Positions 7,697 to 18,590 are shown, numbered from the stretch's first letter. The stretch is 64,000 nucleotides of DNA from Halobellus sp. MBLA0158 (GCF_041477585.1 NZ_JBGNYA010000001.1:186001-250000); one strand, 5' to 3'. Made by a program: numbers and translations. Notes: a model not told the origin generated them from the letters alone.

Positions 7697-10600
7697 ATGA
7701 ACCACGACTCGAAGGCGGGGCGTGCGGTAGTCCTCGCAGCGCTCGTAGTGATTTCGATGGTCGCTGCCGGGGTTGGTATCGCCGGGAGCGCAGCGGCGAG
7801 CGAATCCACCGGGGAGGGTGCGACCGGCCAGAGCGCAGCGCCTCTCGCGTCGGCGAACAGCATATCAGACGGCAGCGCGAGTGCTTCAGGCGATCTCTCC
7901 GGTGCCGCAGAGCCAAGAGACGAGGCCGCACAGGTCGCAGTCACTCCAAGTGATCTCTCGGGGAACGGAACCGCGGACGACCCGTACGTAATTACTAATG
8001 CCTCGCAGCTGCAGGCGATGGAAGACGACCTGGACGCTCACTACCGACTGGGCGACGACATCGACGCCTCGAACACCACCACGTGGAACGGTGGGAGGGG
8101 ATTCGATCCCGTTGGATCCAACACGACGTCGTTCACGGGAACGTTCGACGGAATGGGTCACGACATTACAGGGTTGACCATAGATCGGACTGAAAACAAC
8201 CTCTCCGCACCGGTGGGTCTTTTCACCCGAGTCGGATCATCGGCACGCATCGAGAATGTTGATTTAGAACAGGTGTCAATCGCTGCGAATCGTTCGCTCG
8301 GAAGTCACGGCTTTAGCGGGGATAATCTATATGGTGTAGGTGCGCTCGCTGGGGAGAGCGAGGGAACAGTTCAGGATGTTTCGGTAAGTGGTCAGGTGTC
8401 CGGAGCGTACGACGTAGGCGGATTGATCGGAATTAGTTCCGGCTCCGTCAGAAATGTCTCTGCCAGCGCCACGACCGTTGGGACCAACGGGGTGGGGGGA
8501 CTCATCGGAACGGTGGAGTCGGGCGGCACGGTCGCCGACGTGACGCTTCGTGACCCGACCGTACTGGTGTATCGAGCAGACCAAAATGACAGCCTTCGTT
8601 TCTATGGAATCGGTGGCCTCACCGGACGCCTCAACGATGGAAGTCGGATTGAGAACGTAACGGCAGAGGTGAATGTCACTGTGACTCGATCGTCGATTGC
8701 AAACCTCTCCGAGGGCTACTATGTAGGTGGATTGGTCGGTGCGAGTGGCGGCACAGTCACGGACGTTCACACGAGCGGCCGAGTGAGAGGATATCTCGAT
8801 GTGGGAGGGATAATTGGACTCCAAGAGGGGAACACCACGAATATATCGAGTAATGCCACTGTCGTCGGGATTGCCGACATCGGAGGGGTTACCGGACAGC
8901 TGAATGACGGAAGGCTCGTTAACGCAACGTCAAGCGGCTACATAGATGGATACCCGTACGACGGTGTCGACGAGGTGCAGTCGGAGGCCTCCGGACTTGG
9001 TGGACTCATTGGAGAGACGGCCGGCGGCACCGTTCGGAACGCTTCCAGCAGCGCGACGATCAACGCGTCGTACTCAAGTTCGTCGGGAGGTCTCGTCGGA
9101 TCGAACGGAGCAACGTTGATTGATGTCACGGCAAGTGGGTATGTGAATGCCACACCCTCGGGATCAGTACCGACGATCAACGAGGATATCGGGGGACTCG
9201 CTGGCACGAACAGCGGGACGATTCGAAACGCCACGGCCACCGGTCGCGTGGACGGGGCCTTTGGAGACAGTCGCTCGTTAGGCACTAACAGAATCGGCGG
9301 CCTCGTGGGCGATAATTCGGGGACGATCCGGAATGCCTCCGCGACTGGCCGAGTGACGGGTTCCGACAACGTCGGGGGGCTTGCTGGCGAAAGCTCCGGG
9401 ACGATTCGGATCGCAGCTGCGCGGGGCGACGTCAACGCTTCCAGGTATAGAGTCGGTGGGCTCGTCGGATTATACGAAGGTGATACGATCACGAACACGT
9501 CGGCGCGCGGGTCAGTGAATGGTTCGGAACGCGTCGGAGGGCTCGTCGGCGAGAGTCGTGGTAACGGGATCAATCACTCTTTCGCGGTCGGGAACGTCAC
9601 CGGTTCGAATCTGACAGGTGGAGTCGTGGGATCGAAAGCTGACGAGTTCGATGGCTCAATTCATTCGTATTGGGACATCGAAACGACCGGCCAGGACTCA
9701 TCCGCTGGCGAAAGAGATAGCTACCAAGATCCCGACGGACTCCAGACCAGCCAGATGACCGGAGAAGCCGCCGAGTCAAATATGACCGAACTGTCGTTTG
9801 GGACAGTTTGGTACACTAGGGCGAACGACTACCCAGTCCTCGCGGCGCGGACGGATCCGAGCACGCTGTTCTCGATCGCGAGCGCGAGCGTGGTTGACGC
9901 GACCGACGCGAACGGGAACGTCACGACGAACGATGCGATCGAAGTTCGAGCGGATATCGATGGTGTCGTCGACTCCGTCACAGCGAACACCTCATCGTTC
10001 GGCGGACCGGAGTCGCTATCCCTCTCCGACGGGGACGGCGACGGGACGTACAATGGCACGTTCACCGTCTCGGCGACGGGCCGAGACGACGACTACCGGA
10101 TCGAGATTACGGCAACGAATACAAACAGTGTCACATCAGCGGAGACGAATCAGATCCGACTGGATACGAGCCAGCCCGTGTTCAGGTTCGATACCGGCGA
10201 CGGCATCGTTGATCTCGAAAACAACGACGGAGAAGTCGGTGACGGAGATCGGGTCGGCGTCAATATCACCGCCTACGACACCGACTCCGGGCTAGCGACC
10301 CTCCAAGCGAGCGCGTCCGACTTCGGTGCCGGTTCGGTCACGCTGACCGAGTACCGAGACGGCAGTTACACCGGCACATTCACCGTCGACGCGGCGAACG
10401 CATCGTCGGACGGATCGTACGCCGTCAGTGGATCGGCCACGAACGGCGTCGGCCAAACGACGACCGCCACGTCCGACGACCTCGTGCTAAACACGTCGCG
10501 AACGCCTTCGGATTCGACCCCACCGGTGCTCACTAACGCGACCATCACCGACTTCGGGAATCCGTTCGCCGACTTCTACGTGAACGACGGCGACGAGGTG

Positions 10601-13600
10601 TTCATCAACGTCACAGTCACCGACTCGGGCGGCAGCGGTGTCGTGAGCGTCGAAGCCGACGCGAGCGGCTTCGGTGCTGGGACGGTGAATCTCACCGACG
10701 GGGATAACGATAGCGTCTACAACGCCACGTTCACCGTCAACGGCTCCAGGGTCTCCGGGGAAGACTTGATCATCAGGCCCGAGATCACCGCAACCGACGG
10801 TGCAGGGTACAGTAACAGTACAAAACCGGAAGACAAGGTCGGGAACAGAGTGTATCTGGACACGGTTCCACCAGAAGCGAACCTCACCGCCAATCGGACA
10901 ACTATCCAACCGGGAGACGCGATCAGGCTCAACGCCAGTGGATCGAGCGATGGCAGCTTCCGTGACCTCGAATCCATCCGCTGGGACTTCGACGGCGACG
11001 GCACCGTCGAACAGTCTGGGTCATTTTCGAGAAATTCGGAGGTCACATACCAGTACGTCTCGGCAGGCACGTATGCAGCCGAAGTCAACGTGAGTGACGA
11101 CGCCGGCAACACGAACACCACGTCGATCACCATCGACGTGAGCGAGACGAACCGGGCGCCGACGGCGACCGACGACGGCTACACCACCTCGGAAGATGTG
11201 CCGCTGACCGTCGACGCGTCCCGGGGCGTGTTAGCGAACGACACGGATCCGGACGGCGACTCGCTGACTGCGACGCTCGCGAGCGGGCCGACGAACGGGA
11301 CGCTCTCGCTGAATGCAAACGGGAGCTTCACCTACACCCCGGATCAGAACTTCGCCGGAACCGATTCGTTCACCTACAACGCCAGCGACGGCGAATTCAA
11401 CAGCACCGCGACGGTCACAGTAACGGTATCCCCGGTGAACGACGCGCCGGTCGCACGCGACAATAACTATACCGTCAGCGAGAGCACCGACCGCAGCGAC
11501 TCGGTGTTGAGCGTCTCGGAACCGGGAGTGCTGGGGAACGACTCCGATCCGGAGAATGACACGCTGGCCGCGGCGCTCGTGAGCGGCCCGACGAACGGGA
11601 GCCTCACGCTCTACGCGAACGGGAGCCTCCGCTACACGCCAGAGCAGGGCTTCGTCGGCACGGATTCCTTCACCTACAACGCCACCGACGGACGGGCGAA
11701 CGACACGGCCACAGTCACGATCAGCGTGACCGGGACGAACCAGGCGCCGACGGCGGACGACGACAGCTACACCACGACCGAGAACGAGACGCTGAACGTC
11801 ACGGATCCGGGCGTCCTGGACGACGATCAGGATCCGGACGACGGAGACACCCTCACCGCTGTCGTGGATACCGGCCCGGAGAACGGAACGCTGGATCTCA
11901 ACGCGACCGGCGGCTTCTCGTACGATCCGAACCCCGGCTTCAACGGCACGGATTCGTTCACCTACAACGCCAGCGACGGACAGGCGAACGACACCGCGAC
12001 CGTCACCATCACCGTCGAGCCGTCGGGGCCGAGTGATTCGACGCCCCCGGCGCTCTCGAATCCGACGCTGACCGACGCGAGCGACGGCGACGGCTACGTC
12101 GCCGACGACGACCGGATCGCCGCGGCGGTCACAGTCACCGACAGCGGCGGGAGCGGCCTCGACGGGGTCGGCGTCAACGCCGGCCGGTTCGGCGCCGGGA
12201 CCGTGAACCTCACCGACGCCAACGGCGACGACACCTACAACGCCACGTTCCGCGTCGACGACACCGACGCCGGAAACGACGGAACGGTCACGCCGCTCTT
12301 CCGCGCCGTCGACAACGCGAGCAACATAAACACCACGAGCGGGCCCTCGCTCACCCTGGACACCGAGCCGCCAACGGCGAGCGTCACCGCCAACCGAACG
12401 TCGATCGCGCCGGGAGAGACGGTTCGGTTCAACGCGAGCACCTCCACCGACAACCTCGCCGACGGACTCTCCCACCACCGATGGGACTTCGATTCCGACG
12501 GCGGGATCGACGCGAACAGGTCCTTCGATGACACCGCGACCGTCGCACACGCGTTCCAGTCGAACGGGACGTATGCGGTCGAACTCACCGTCTCGGACCG
12601 CGCCGAGAATACAAACACCACGTCGATCACCGTCGACGTGAAAGAAGCGAATCGGGCGCCGACGGCGGACGACGACGGGTACAACACGCCGGAGAATACC
12701 ACGCTGACCGTCGACGCGTCCCAAGGCGTGTTAGCGAACGACACGGATCCGGACGGCGACTCGCTGACCGCGACGCTCGTGAGTAGCCCCGCGAACGGAA
12801 GCCTCTCGCTGGATGCGAACGGGGGCTTCACTTACGTCCCGAACCAGAGCTTCGTCGGCACCGACTCCTTCACCTACAACGCCACCGACGGCGAATTCAA
12901 CAGTACCGCAACGGTCACGATCAGCGTCACGGCGACGAACAGCGCACCGATCGCGCGTAACGACAGTTACACTGCGAGCGAGAACACGACGCTGGGCGTT
13001 TCAGCACCGGGCGTCCTCTTCAACGACTCCGATCCGAACAACGATTCACTCGCGGTCGGCATAGTGGACGGTCCGGACAACGGAACGCTGATCCTCAACG
13101 CGAGCGGAAGCTTCGCGTACACGCCCGACTCTGGCTTCACCGGATCCGACTCCTTCACGTACGACGCCAGCGACGGACAGGCCAACGACACCGCGACCGC
13201 CACCATCACGGTCGAGCCGTCGGAGCCGGATGATTCAACGTCTCCGGCTCTCACAATTCCAACCCTCAGCGACCTGAGTGACGGCGACGGCTACGTCGCC
13301 GACGGGGATCTGATCGGTGCAGTGGTAACGGTCGACGACGCCGGCGACAGCGGGATCGCGAACGTCTGGATCAACGCGAGCCGGTTCGGCGCCGGAAACG
13401 TCACCCTCACCGACGGCAACGACGATAGCGTCTACAACGCCACGTTCGCCGTCGACGACTCGAACGCGGGGGGAGACGGGAGCGTTACCCCGACGTTCTA
13501 CGCTGCGGACGGTGCAGGCAACGACAATTCGACGTCCGGGCCCTCGCTGATCCTCGATACGACCGCTCCGGGCGTGTCGATCGACGCCAGCAATATGACC

Positions 13601-16600
13601 GTCGGAATCGGCGAGACGGTCGACTTCGCTGCGTTCGCGGGCGACCCGTCGTCGATCGAGAGCTACGACTGGCAGCTCGGTGACGGAACGGACGCCAGCG
13701 GACCGACGGTGAACCACTCATACGCCGCCGCGGGGACGTACACGGTCGAACTCACAGTCACCGACGGCGCGGGGAACACGGAGACCTCGACCACCATAAT
13801 AACGGTCGAAACCGAGGATCAGCCGGCGGCGCCACCATCGGAGCCGGTCGTCAGCGCGCCCGAAGACCAGCAATACGTGCCCAGCGTGGGCGGAACCCCA
13901 GAGATCAGCTACAACGCCACGGGCGTCATCGATCCCGCGGACGTCGGCCTCGTGGTGCGGAACGCGACCGCTGGCAACGACACCGTCGTCGCGAGCGCGA
14001 CGCCCGATAGCGACGAAGGGGTCGAAGAAGTGCGGATCCCCGGCGGCACGCTCTCGGGAGACGTCACGCTGAACGTCACGCTCGTGAACACAACTGAGGA
14101 GAGGGTCTACGCGTCTGATCTGGTGAACCTCACCGCGGTGACCGCACCGGCGATCCTCACGCCCGCGAACGGCACCTACGATCCGACGGCCGAGACCACG
14201 ATCGGAACGTTCCACGTCGCGGAGGGCGTCATCGCGTCCGGAGACGTCGGCATCCGCCTGCGGAACGTCACCGGGACCAACGACACCGTGGTCGCGAGGA
14301 ACACGTCCGTGCCGCCGATCGGGAACGCCAACACGACAGTCCCGTCCAGAGCACTCGCCGGCAACGTCACGCTGCGGGCCGAGTTGTACAACACCTCCAA
14401 CGGAAGCACGGCAGCCGCCGGGCTGGTGAACCTCACGACGACGACGACGGACGGGGACGACGAGGCGGACGGCGGCGTGGACGAGCCCGCACCGACCGTC
14501 CTCGTCCCGGGTGATAGCACGTACGACCCCACCGAGGAACTCAACGTCGGGATCGAGTACAACGCGACGGGATTCGTCGCGCCCGACGACATCGAGATTC
14601 GGTTCCGGAACGCGACCGCTGGCAACGGCACGGTCGTCGCGACAGCGACGCCCGAAAGCGCGAGCGGGAGCGCGGGAGTCACGATCCCCGCCGGCACGCT
14701 CGCCGGCGACGTCACCATCAACGTCACCCTCGCGAACGGCACGACAGACGTCGTCTACGCGTCCGGGCTGGTGACCTTCACCGCCGAGACGGTCGACGGC
14801 GGAGGTGGCGGAGGTGGCGGAGGTGGCGGAGGTGAGGGTAGCGCTCCGCCCGCGCCGGCGATCTTCGCGCCGGCGAACGACACCTACAATCCGGACGTCA
14901 CGTTCAATTTCACGGCGTTATACAACGCCACGGGCGTCATCGCACCGGCGGACGTCGGCGTCCGCCTCCGGAACGTCACTGACGGCAATTCGACTGTCGT
15001 GGCGAGAAACACCACCCTCTCGGATCTCGGCGAAGCCCGGCTGCGAGTCGAAGCCGGCGCGCTCGACGGCAACGTCACCGTGCGGACCGAGCTCTACAAC
15101 ACGACGAACCCCGGTACCACGGCGGCCGAGGGGATCACCAATCTGACCGTCGGCGCGGCCGACGCGGCGCCGACCGCCTTGCCGTCCGTCCCCTCGACGG
15201 CGAGCGTGAATCAGTCGGTCACGCTCGACGGACGGCCGTCCGTCGACGACGGCGCCATCGCGAACTACAACTGGACCGTCGTGGCGCCGAACGGGAACGT
15301 GACCGACCTCACGGGAGCGAGGGCGACGTTCGTCCCGAATCAGACCGGGACGTACAACGTCACTCTCACTGTCACTGACGACGCGGGCAAGACCGACAGC
15401 GAGAACCGAACCATCGAAGTCTCCGGCGGGCCGTTCGTCGTCGCGTCGAGCCTGAGCCACGTCGGCGGCGCACAGCCCGACTTGGCCAACGTCGGCCTGC
15501 GCGCGGAGTTCTCCAGCGGGCTCCTCCAAGTCCAGCTCAGAAACGAGTCCTACGTCGGCCGCGAAGCGGGCGAGCCGGGCGGCAACTACGAACTCGACGG
15601 ACTCGGCGTCACCGACTCCACCCGAATCCGGGTGAACGTCACCGTCGCGAATTTCACGCCGCGGGTCCTGATCGGCTCCGCCCGCAACGTGACTTGGTCG
15701 CGGACGCGCACCGCCGACGGCGACTGGCGGCTCTCGATCGCGGGATCGCCGGCGGAGGTCCACTCGTACTTCGAGAATGGAACCGGTCCGGAGGAGTGGA
15801 ACGGATCGCTGGTCGCGACGGAGTCACAGAATCGGACCATCTCCTACGCCGTCGACGGACTTTCGACGGTCTCGCCCGCGTACCGCGAGCGGCTGAACGG
15901 CAGCGTCTTCATCACCGACGCCCAGCGGTTCGGAGCGCCGACGTACAACGCCTCGGCGACCCCGGATCGGGTGGAACTGGAGGTCGCGGCGCCGCACTAC
16001 GAGACCGACGGCGAGACCGTCAATGAGGGCTTCTTCGAGGCGTACCTCCCCCCGTCGCTGCTCGACGAGTGGGGCGTGAGTACCTCGGATCTCGTCGGGA
16101 CGTTCAACGGATCGCGCCGGGATGCCACCGTCTCGGCCGTTTCGGGCGGGGGCGCGGCGATCGCGTTCAACGTCACCTACTCCGAGGGGACCGCCGCAGT
16201 GACGTACGACACGTCGAACGAGACAACCGACGCGCCGATCGCGAGCAACGACAGCTACGCCGTCAAGCGGAACGCGACCCTGTCGGTCGCCGAGCCGGGC
16301 GTGCTCGGCAACGACTCCGATCCGGCGGGCGATCTGAACGCGTCGGTCGTCGACGGGCCGGAAAACGGATCGCTCACCCTCTACGAGAACGGTTCGTTCG
16401 CCTACGATCCCGACGAGGCGTTCGTCGGCACCGACTCGTTCACCTACGAGGCGACGAACGAAAGCGGCGGGACGGACAACGCGACCGTGGTCGTCAGGGT
16501 CGTCGCTCCCCGGCCCGCTGACGTCGTTTCCGCGGTCGAGGTCGACGGTACGATCGAACTGGTGACCAACCGATCCGCCGCCGTCCGGCCGGGATCGCTG

Positions 16601-18064
16601 CGGGTTCGGCTCGATGGGACCGAGGTGTACAACGCCTCCGACAGATCGACTGCGGGGCCGGTCGGCGGAGTCACCGTCACGCCCGCGGCCGGGAACGCCA
16701 GCGCGCGTCACACCGTTGTGCTGACGAGCGGCGGCGACGCGGTCGAAGTCGATCCCGTCCGGAATCTGTCGGTGTCGCTGACGCTGAATGCGACGACGGC
16801 GGGCGTCACCGCCACGAGTCGGGTGTCCGAGGAGGTGACCGTCACCGGCGCGGTCGTCAAGGAAAGCGGCGGATTCGACAGCTCTGAGGATGCCCAGCGT
16901 ATCTACCAGGGGACTCCGCTGGCCGTGCAGTCGGACGTCTCCGGGCCGAACACGGTCCTGTACTTCGATACCACCGGACAGATGCTCTCGACCGGGCCGA
17001 ATAGTACCGTGCTGGCTCTGAACACGTCCGAATTCGGATTCAACGTCGGCGAGACGACGGGAGTCGAGTTCGCTGACGACGGCGGGAAGGTCGAGTACTT
17101 CGAGCTCGCCGACCTCGGCTGGTCGGTCGCCGTCGCCGACGCGACCGTCACCACCGATCAAGTCGTCGAGGCCACCGTCTCGGCCAACCGGGGCGGAGAA
17201 CCGTTCACCGCGACAGTGACCGACGCGAACGGCGACATCGTGGCGACGAAGCAACTGACACTGGACGGCGACGGTAGTACGACGGTGACGTTCGACCCGG
17301 CCACCGTCGACGGGCTCGACGCCGGCGGGACATACACCGTGACGGCGACCGACGATCGAACCGGCAACGTCGCCACGGACACGGTCGAGATCATCGAGCC
17401 GGCGTTCTTCGACGTCGCGATCGACTCGACGAACGCGCCGGTAGTCGCGGGCGAGAACCTCACCGTCGACGTGACCGTCTCCAACACGGGCGGCGAGGGC
17501 GGCAGTCGAACGATCTCCCTGCTCGTCGACGGCACGGAGCGAAACAACACGTCGGTCGAGGTCGCGGCGGACGGCTCCGAGTCCGTGTCCCTCGCGTGGA
17601 ACACGACCGGCGCCGACGCCGGCGACTACGTCGTCGAGGTCGCGAGCGAAGATGATACGACGACGGAGACCGTGACCGTGGAGGTCCCGGGGCCGAACAT
17701 CACCGTCGATTCCGCGTCGCTCTCGACGGGAACGATCACAGTCGGAGAGACACCTACTGTCACCGCGACGGTGACCAATAGGGGAGCAGTGGAAGCTACA
17801 GAGCGCATCGCACTGTCCGCAGACGAGACGCCGCTCGCGATTCAGGAAGTGACACTGGGAGCCAGCAACACGACCGAAATCACCTTCGCCGAGTACGGCG
17901 CGTCGCTCGATCCCGGCACCTACGAGATTCGCGTCGGGAATCAGAGTGCGGGAACGCTCACCGTCGAGGAGTCGTCGTCGGGGACCGGAGCGCCCGGGTT
18001 CGGCGTCGGCACCGCCGTCGGGGCGCTCGCCCTCGTCGTCCTGTGGACGCGGAGACGGCGCTGA
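7697..18064 (+). CDS. Giant cell-surface protein (3455 aa) with GLUG, PKD and cadherin-like repeats and PGF-CTERM
   Basis: A signal peptide (about residues 1-34) and a C-terminal PGFGVGTAVGALALVVLW-RRRR tail of PGF-CTERM type mark an archaeosortase-anchored surface protein. Order: GLUG-type GGLVG repeats (about 190-700, closing with a YWDIETTGQ segment); Ig-like strands (720-1060); three super-modules each opening with a DSTPP/DSTSP sandwich domain (residues 939, 1447, 1846) then a PKD domain, followed by 3, 2 and 0 cadherin-like Big_9 repeats with VLxNDxDP calcium-type motifs; four repeats of a 100-residue APANGTY...RLRNVT type (about 2050-2485) split by an 11-Gly linker; a fourth PKD; a unique region; a sixth cadherin-like repeat (about 2845-2935); an S-layer-like region (about 3055-3150); two CARDB domains; anchor. 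N-x-T/S sequons are abundant, implying heavy glycosylation. A role in adhesion or surface layering is inferred. Confidence 0.93.
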   Translation: MNHDSKAGRAVVLAALVVISMVAAGVGIAGSAAASESTGEGATGQSAAPLASANSISDGSASASGDLSGAAEPRDEAAQVAVTPSDLSGNGTADDPYVITNASQLQAMEDDLDAHYRLGDDIDASNTTTWNGGRGFDPVGSNTTSFTGTFDGMGHDITGLTIDRTENNLSAPVGLFTRVGSSARIENVDLEQVSIAANRSLGSHGFSGDNLYGVGALAGESEGTVQDVSVSGQVSGAYDVGGLIGISSGSVRNVSASATTVGTNGVGGLIGTVESGGTVADVTLRDPTVLVYRADQNDSLRFYGIGGLTGRLNDGSRIENVTAEVNVTVTRSSIANLSEGYYVGGLVGASGGTVTDVHTSGRVRGYLDVGGIIGLQEGNTTNISSNATVVGIADIGGVTGQLNDGRLVNATSSGYIDGYPYDGVDEVQSEASGLGGLIGETAGGTVRNASSSATINASYSSSSGGLVGSNGATLIDVTASGYVNATPSGSVPTINEDIGGLAGTNSGTIRNATATGRVDGAFGDSRSLGTNRIGGLVGDNSGTIRNASATGRVTGSDNVGGLAGESSGTIRIAAARGDVNASRYRVGGLVGLYEGDTITNTSARGSVNGSERVGGLVGESRGNGINHSFAVGNVTGSNLTGGVVGSKADEFDGSIHSYWDIETTGQDSSAGERDSYQDPDGLQTSQMTGEAAESNMTELSFGTVWYTRANDYPVLAARTDPSTLFSIASASVVDATDANGNVTTNDAIEVRADIDGVVDSVTANTSSFGGPESLSLSDGDGDGTYNGTFTVSATGRDDDYRIEITATNTNSVTSAETNQIRLDTSQPVFRFDTGDGIVDLENNDGEVGDGDRVGVNITAYDTDSGLATLQASASDFGAGSVTLTEYRDGSYTGTFTVDAANASSDGSYAVSGSATNGVGQTTTATSDDLVLNTSRTPSDSTPPVLTNATITDFGNPFADFYVNDGDEVFINVTVTDSGGSGVVSVEADASGFGAGTVNLTDGDNDSVYNATFTVNGSRVSGEDLIIRPEITATDGAGYSNSTKPEDKVGNRVYLDTVPPEANLTANRTTIQPGDAIRLNASGSSDGSFRDLESIRWDFDGDGTVEQSGSFSRNSEVTYQYVSAGTYAAEVNVSDDAGNTNTTSITIDVSETNRAPTATDDGYTTSEDVPLTVDASRGVLANDTDPDGDSLTATLASGPTNGTLSLNANGSFTYTPDQNFAGTDSFTYNASDGEFNSTATVTVTVSPVNDAPVARDNNYTVSESTDRSDSVLSVSEPGVLGNDSDPENDTLAAALVSGPTNGSLTLYANGSLRYTPEQGFVGTDSFTYNATDGRANDTATVTISVTGTNQAPTADDDSYTTTENETLNVTDPGVLDDDQDPDDGDTLTAVVDTGPENGTLDLNATGGFSYDPNPGFNGTDSFTYNASDGQANDTATVTITVEPSGPSDSTPPALSNPTLTDASDGDGYVADDDRIAAAVTVTDSGGSGLDGVGVNAGRFGAGTVNLTDANGDDTYNATFRVDDTDAGNDGTVTPLFRAVDNASNINTTSGPSLTLDTEPPTASVTANRTSIAPGETVRFNASTSTDNLADGLSHHRWDFDSDGGIDANRSFDDTATVAHAFQSNGTYAVELTVSDRAENTNTTSITVDVKEANRAPTADDDGYNTPENTTLTVDASQGVLANDTDPDGDSLTATLVSSPANGSLSLDANGGFTYVPNQSFVGTDSFTYNATDGEFNSTATVTISVTATNSAPIARNDSYTASENTTLGVSAPGVLFNDSDPNNDSLAVGIVDGPDNGTLILNASGSFAYTPDSGFTGSDSFTYDASDGQANDTATATITVEPSEPDDSTSPALTIPTLSDLSDGDGYVADGDLIGAVVTVDDAGDSGIANVWINASRFGAGNVTLTDGNDDSVYNATFAVDDSNAGGDGSVTPTFYAADGAGNDNSTSGPSLILDTTAPGVSIDASNMTVGIGETVDFAAFAGDPSSIESYDWQLGDGTDASGPTVNHSYAAAGTYTVELTVTDGAGNTETSTTIITVETEDQPAAPPSEPVVSAPEDQQYVPSVGGTPEISYNATGVIDPADVGLVVRNATAGNDTVVASATPDSDEGVEEVRIPGGTLSGDVTLNVTLVNTTEERVYASDLVNLTAVTAPAILTPANGTYDPTAETTIGTFHVAEGVIASGDVGIRLRNVTGTNDTVVARNTSVPPIGNANTTVPSRALAGNVTLRAELYNTSNGSTAAAGLVNLTTTTTDGDDEADGGVDEPAPTVLVPGDSTYDPTEELNVGIEYNATGFVAPDDIEIRFRNATAGNGTVVATATPESASGSAGVTIPAGTLAGDVTINVTLANGTTDVVYASGLVTFTAETVDGGGGGGGGGGGGEGSAPPAPAIFAPANDTYNPDVTFNFTALYNATGVIAPADVGVRLRNVTDGNSTVVARNTTLSDLGEARLRVEAGALDGNVTVRTELYNTTNPGTTAAEGITNLTVGAADAAPTALPSVPSTASVNQSVTLDGRPSVDDGAIANYNWTVVAPNGNVTDLTGARATFVPNQTGTYNVTLTVTDDAGKTDSENRTIEVSGGPFVVASSLSHVGGAQPDLANVGLRAEFSSGLLQVQLRNESYVGREAGEPGGNYELDGLGVTDSTRIRVNVTVANFTPRVLIGSARNVTWSRTRTADGDWRLSIAGSPAEVHSYFENGTGPEEWNGSLVATESQNRTISYAVDGLSTVSPAYRERLNGSVFITDAQRFGAPTYNASATPDRVELEVAAPHYETDGETVNEGFFEAYLPPSLLDEWGVSTSDLVGTFNGSRRDATVSAVSGGGAAIAFNVTYSEGTAAVTYDTSNETTDAPIASNDSYAVKRNATLSVAEPGVLGNDSDPAGDLNASVVDGPENGSLTLYENGSFAYDPDEAFVGTDSFTYEATNESGGTDNATVVVRVVAPRPADVVSAVEVDGTIELVTNRSAAVRPGSLRVRLDGTEVYNASDRSTAGPVGGVTVTPAAGNASARHTVVLTSGGDAVEVDPVRNLSVSLTLNATTAGVTATSRVSEEVTVTGAVVKESGGFDSSEDAQRIYQGTPLAVQSDVSGPNTVLYFDTTGQMLSTGPNSTVLALNTSEFGFNVGETTGVEFADDGGKVEYFELADLGWSVAVADATVTTDQVVEATVSANRGGEPFTATVTDANGDIVATKQLTLDGDGSTTVTFDPATVDGLDAGGTYTVTATDDRTGNVATDTVEIIEPAFFDVAIDSTNAPVVAGENLTVDVTVSNTGGEGGSRTISLLVDGTERNNTSVEVAADGSESVSLAWNTTGADAGDYVVEVASEDDTTTETVTVEVPGPNITVDSASLSTGTITVGETPTVTATVTNRGAVEATERIALSADETPLAIQEVTLGASNTTEITFAEYGASLDPGTYEIRVGNQSAGTLTVEESSSGTGAPGFGVGTAVGALALVVLWTRRRR
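14800..14835 (+). repeat. In-gene tandem 9-bp repeat encoding a poly-Gly linker
   Basis: About four copies of the unit GGAGGTGGC encode 11 consecutive glycines followed by Glu-Gly between two repeat domains of the giant surface protein. Unit changes keep the reading frame, so linker length could vary by replication slippage. Confidence 0.85.
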
Positions 18065-18083
18065 CGTCTCACGCCGTCATACG

Positions 18084-18512
18084 CTACAACAGGAGGTCTT
18101 CCCAGTCTTCGGGGTGCTCGCTCGGATCGAGCGTGACCGGCTCCAGGCGGCGCGCGCCCTTCACCGTTCGCGTGCCCGACACGCCGGGGGCCGCGAACCG
18201 CGGCTCGGCCTCCACGGCCCGGTCCTCGAACGCCAGGACGCCGTCGAGCGCGGCGCCGATCGGCACGCAGACGGTGAAGCCGTCGGCGCCCTCGACCTGG
18301 AGGTGGGTCGTCTCGTCGGGGACGTCGGCCGCGACGAGCAGCGAGCCGACCGCGAGGCCGCTCCAGCCGTCGGCGACGAGGTCGCCCGACGAACAGCGGA
18401 ATTGCCCCTCGATCGCGGTCGTCTCGTAGTCGTGGTCGGGCGGGAGCGGCACGGGAATCCGGACGGTGCTCTCGCCGGTCACCGTGACGTGCGCCTCAGC
18501 CGTCTCCATCAT
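18084..18512 (-). CDS. Conserved haloarchaeal protein of unknown function
   Basis: The 142-residue protein opens MMETAEAHVTVTGESTVRIP and looks like an all-beta soluble domain: alternating hydrophobic strands, no membrane segment, no cysteine cluster (single Cys residues only). A TVRIPVPLPPDHDYETT stretch and a closing EHPEDWEDLLL are its most distinctive parts. It lies tail-to-tail with the giant surface protein (19 bases) and head-to-head with a ribbon-helix-helix gene, with which it shares a 105-base promoter region. Two adjacent ATG codons at 18512 and 18509 are both possible starts. I do not recognise a named family. Confidence 0.75.
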   Translation of the reverse strand: MMETAEAHVTVTGESTVRIPVPLPPDHDYETTAIEGQFRCSSGDLVADGWSGLAVGSLLVAADVPDETTHLQVEGADGFTVCVPIGAALDGVLAFEDRAVEAEPRFAAPGVSGTRTVKGARRLEPVTLDPSEHPEDWEDLLL

Positions 18513-18590
18513 CTGTCGGCGGATCTTGGCAGTCCGCGGATTTAGTCCCTGCCCCCGCCGTCCGCCGCGCCGGCGCCGAGAGCGAACGCC

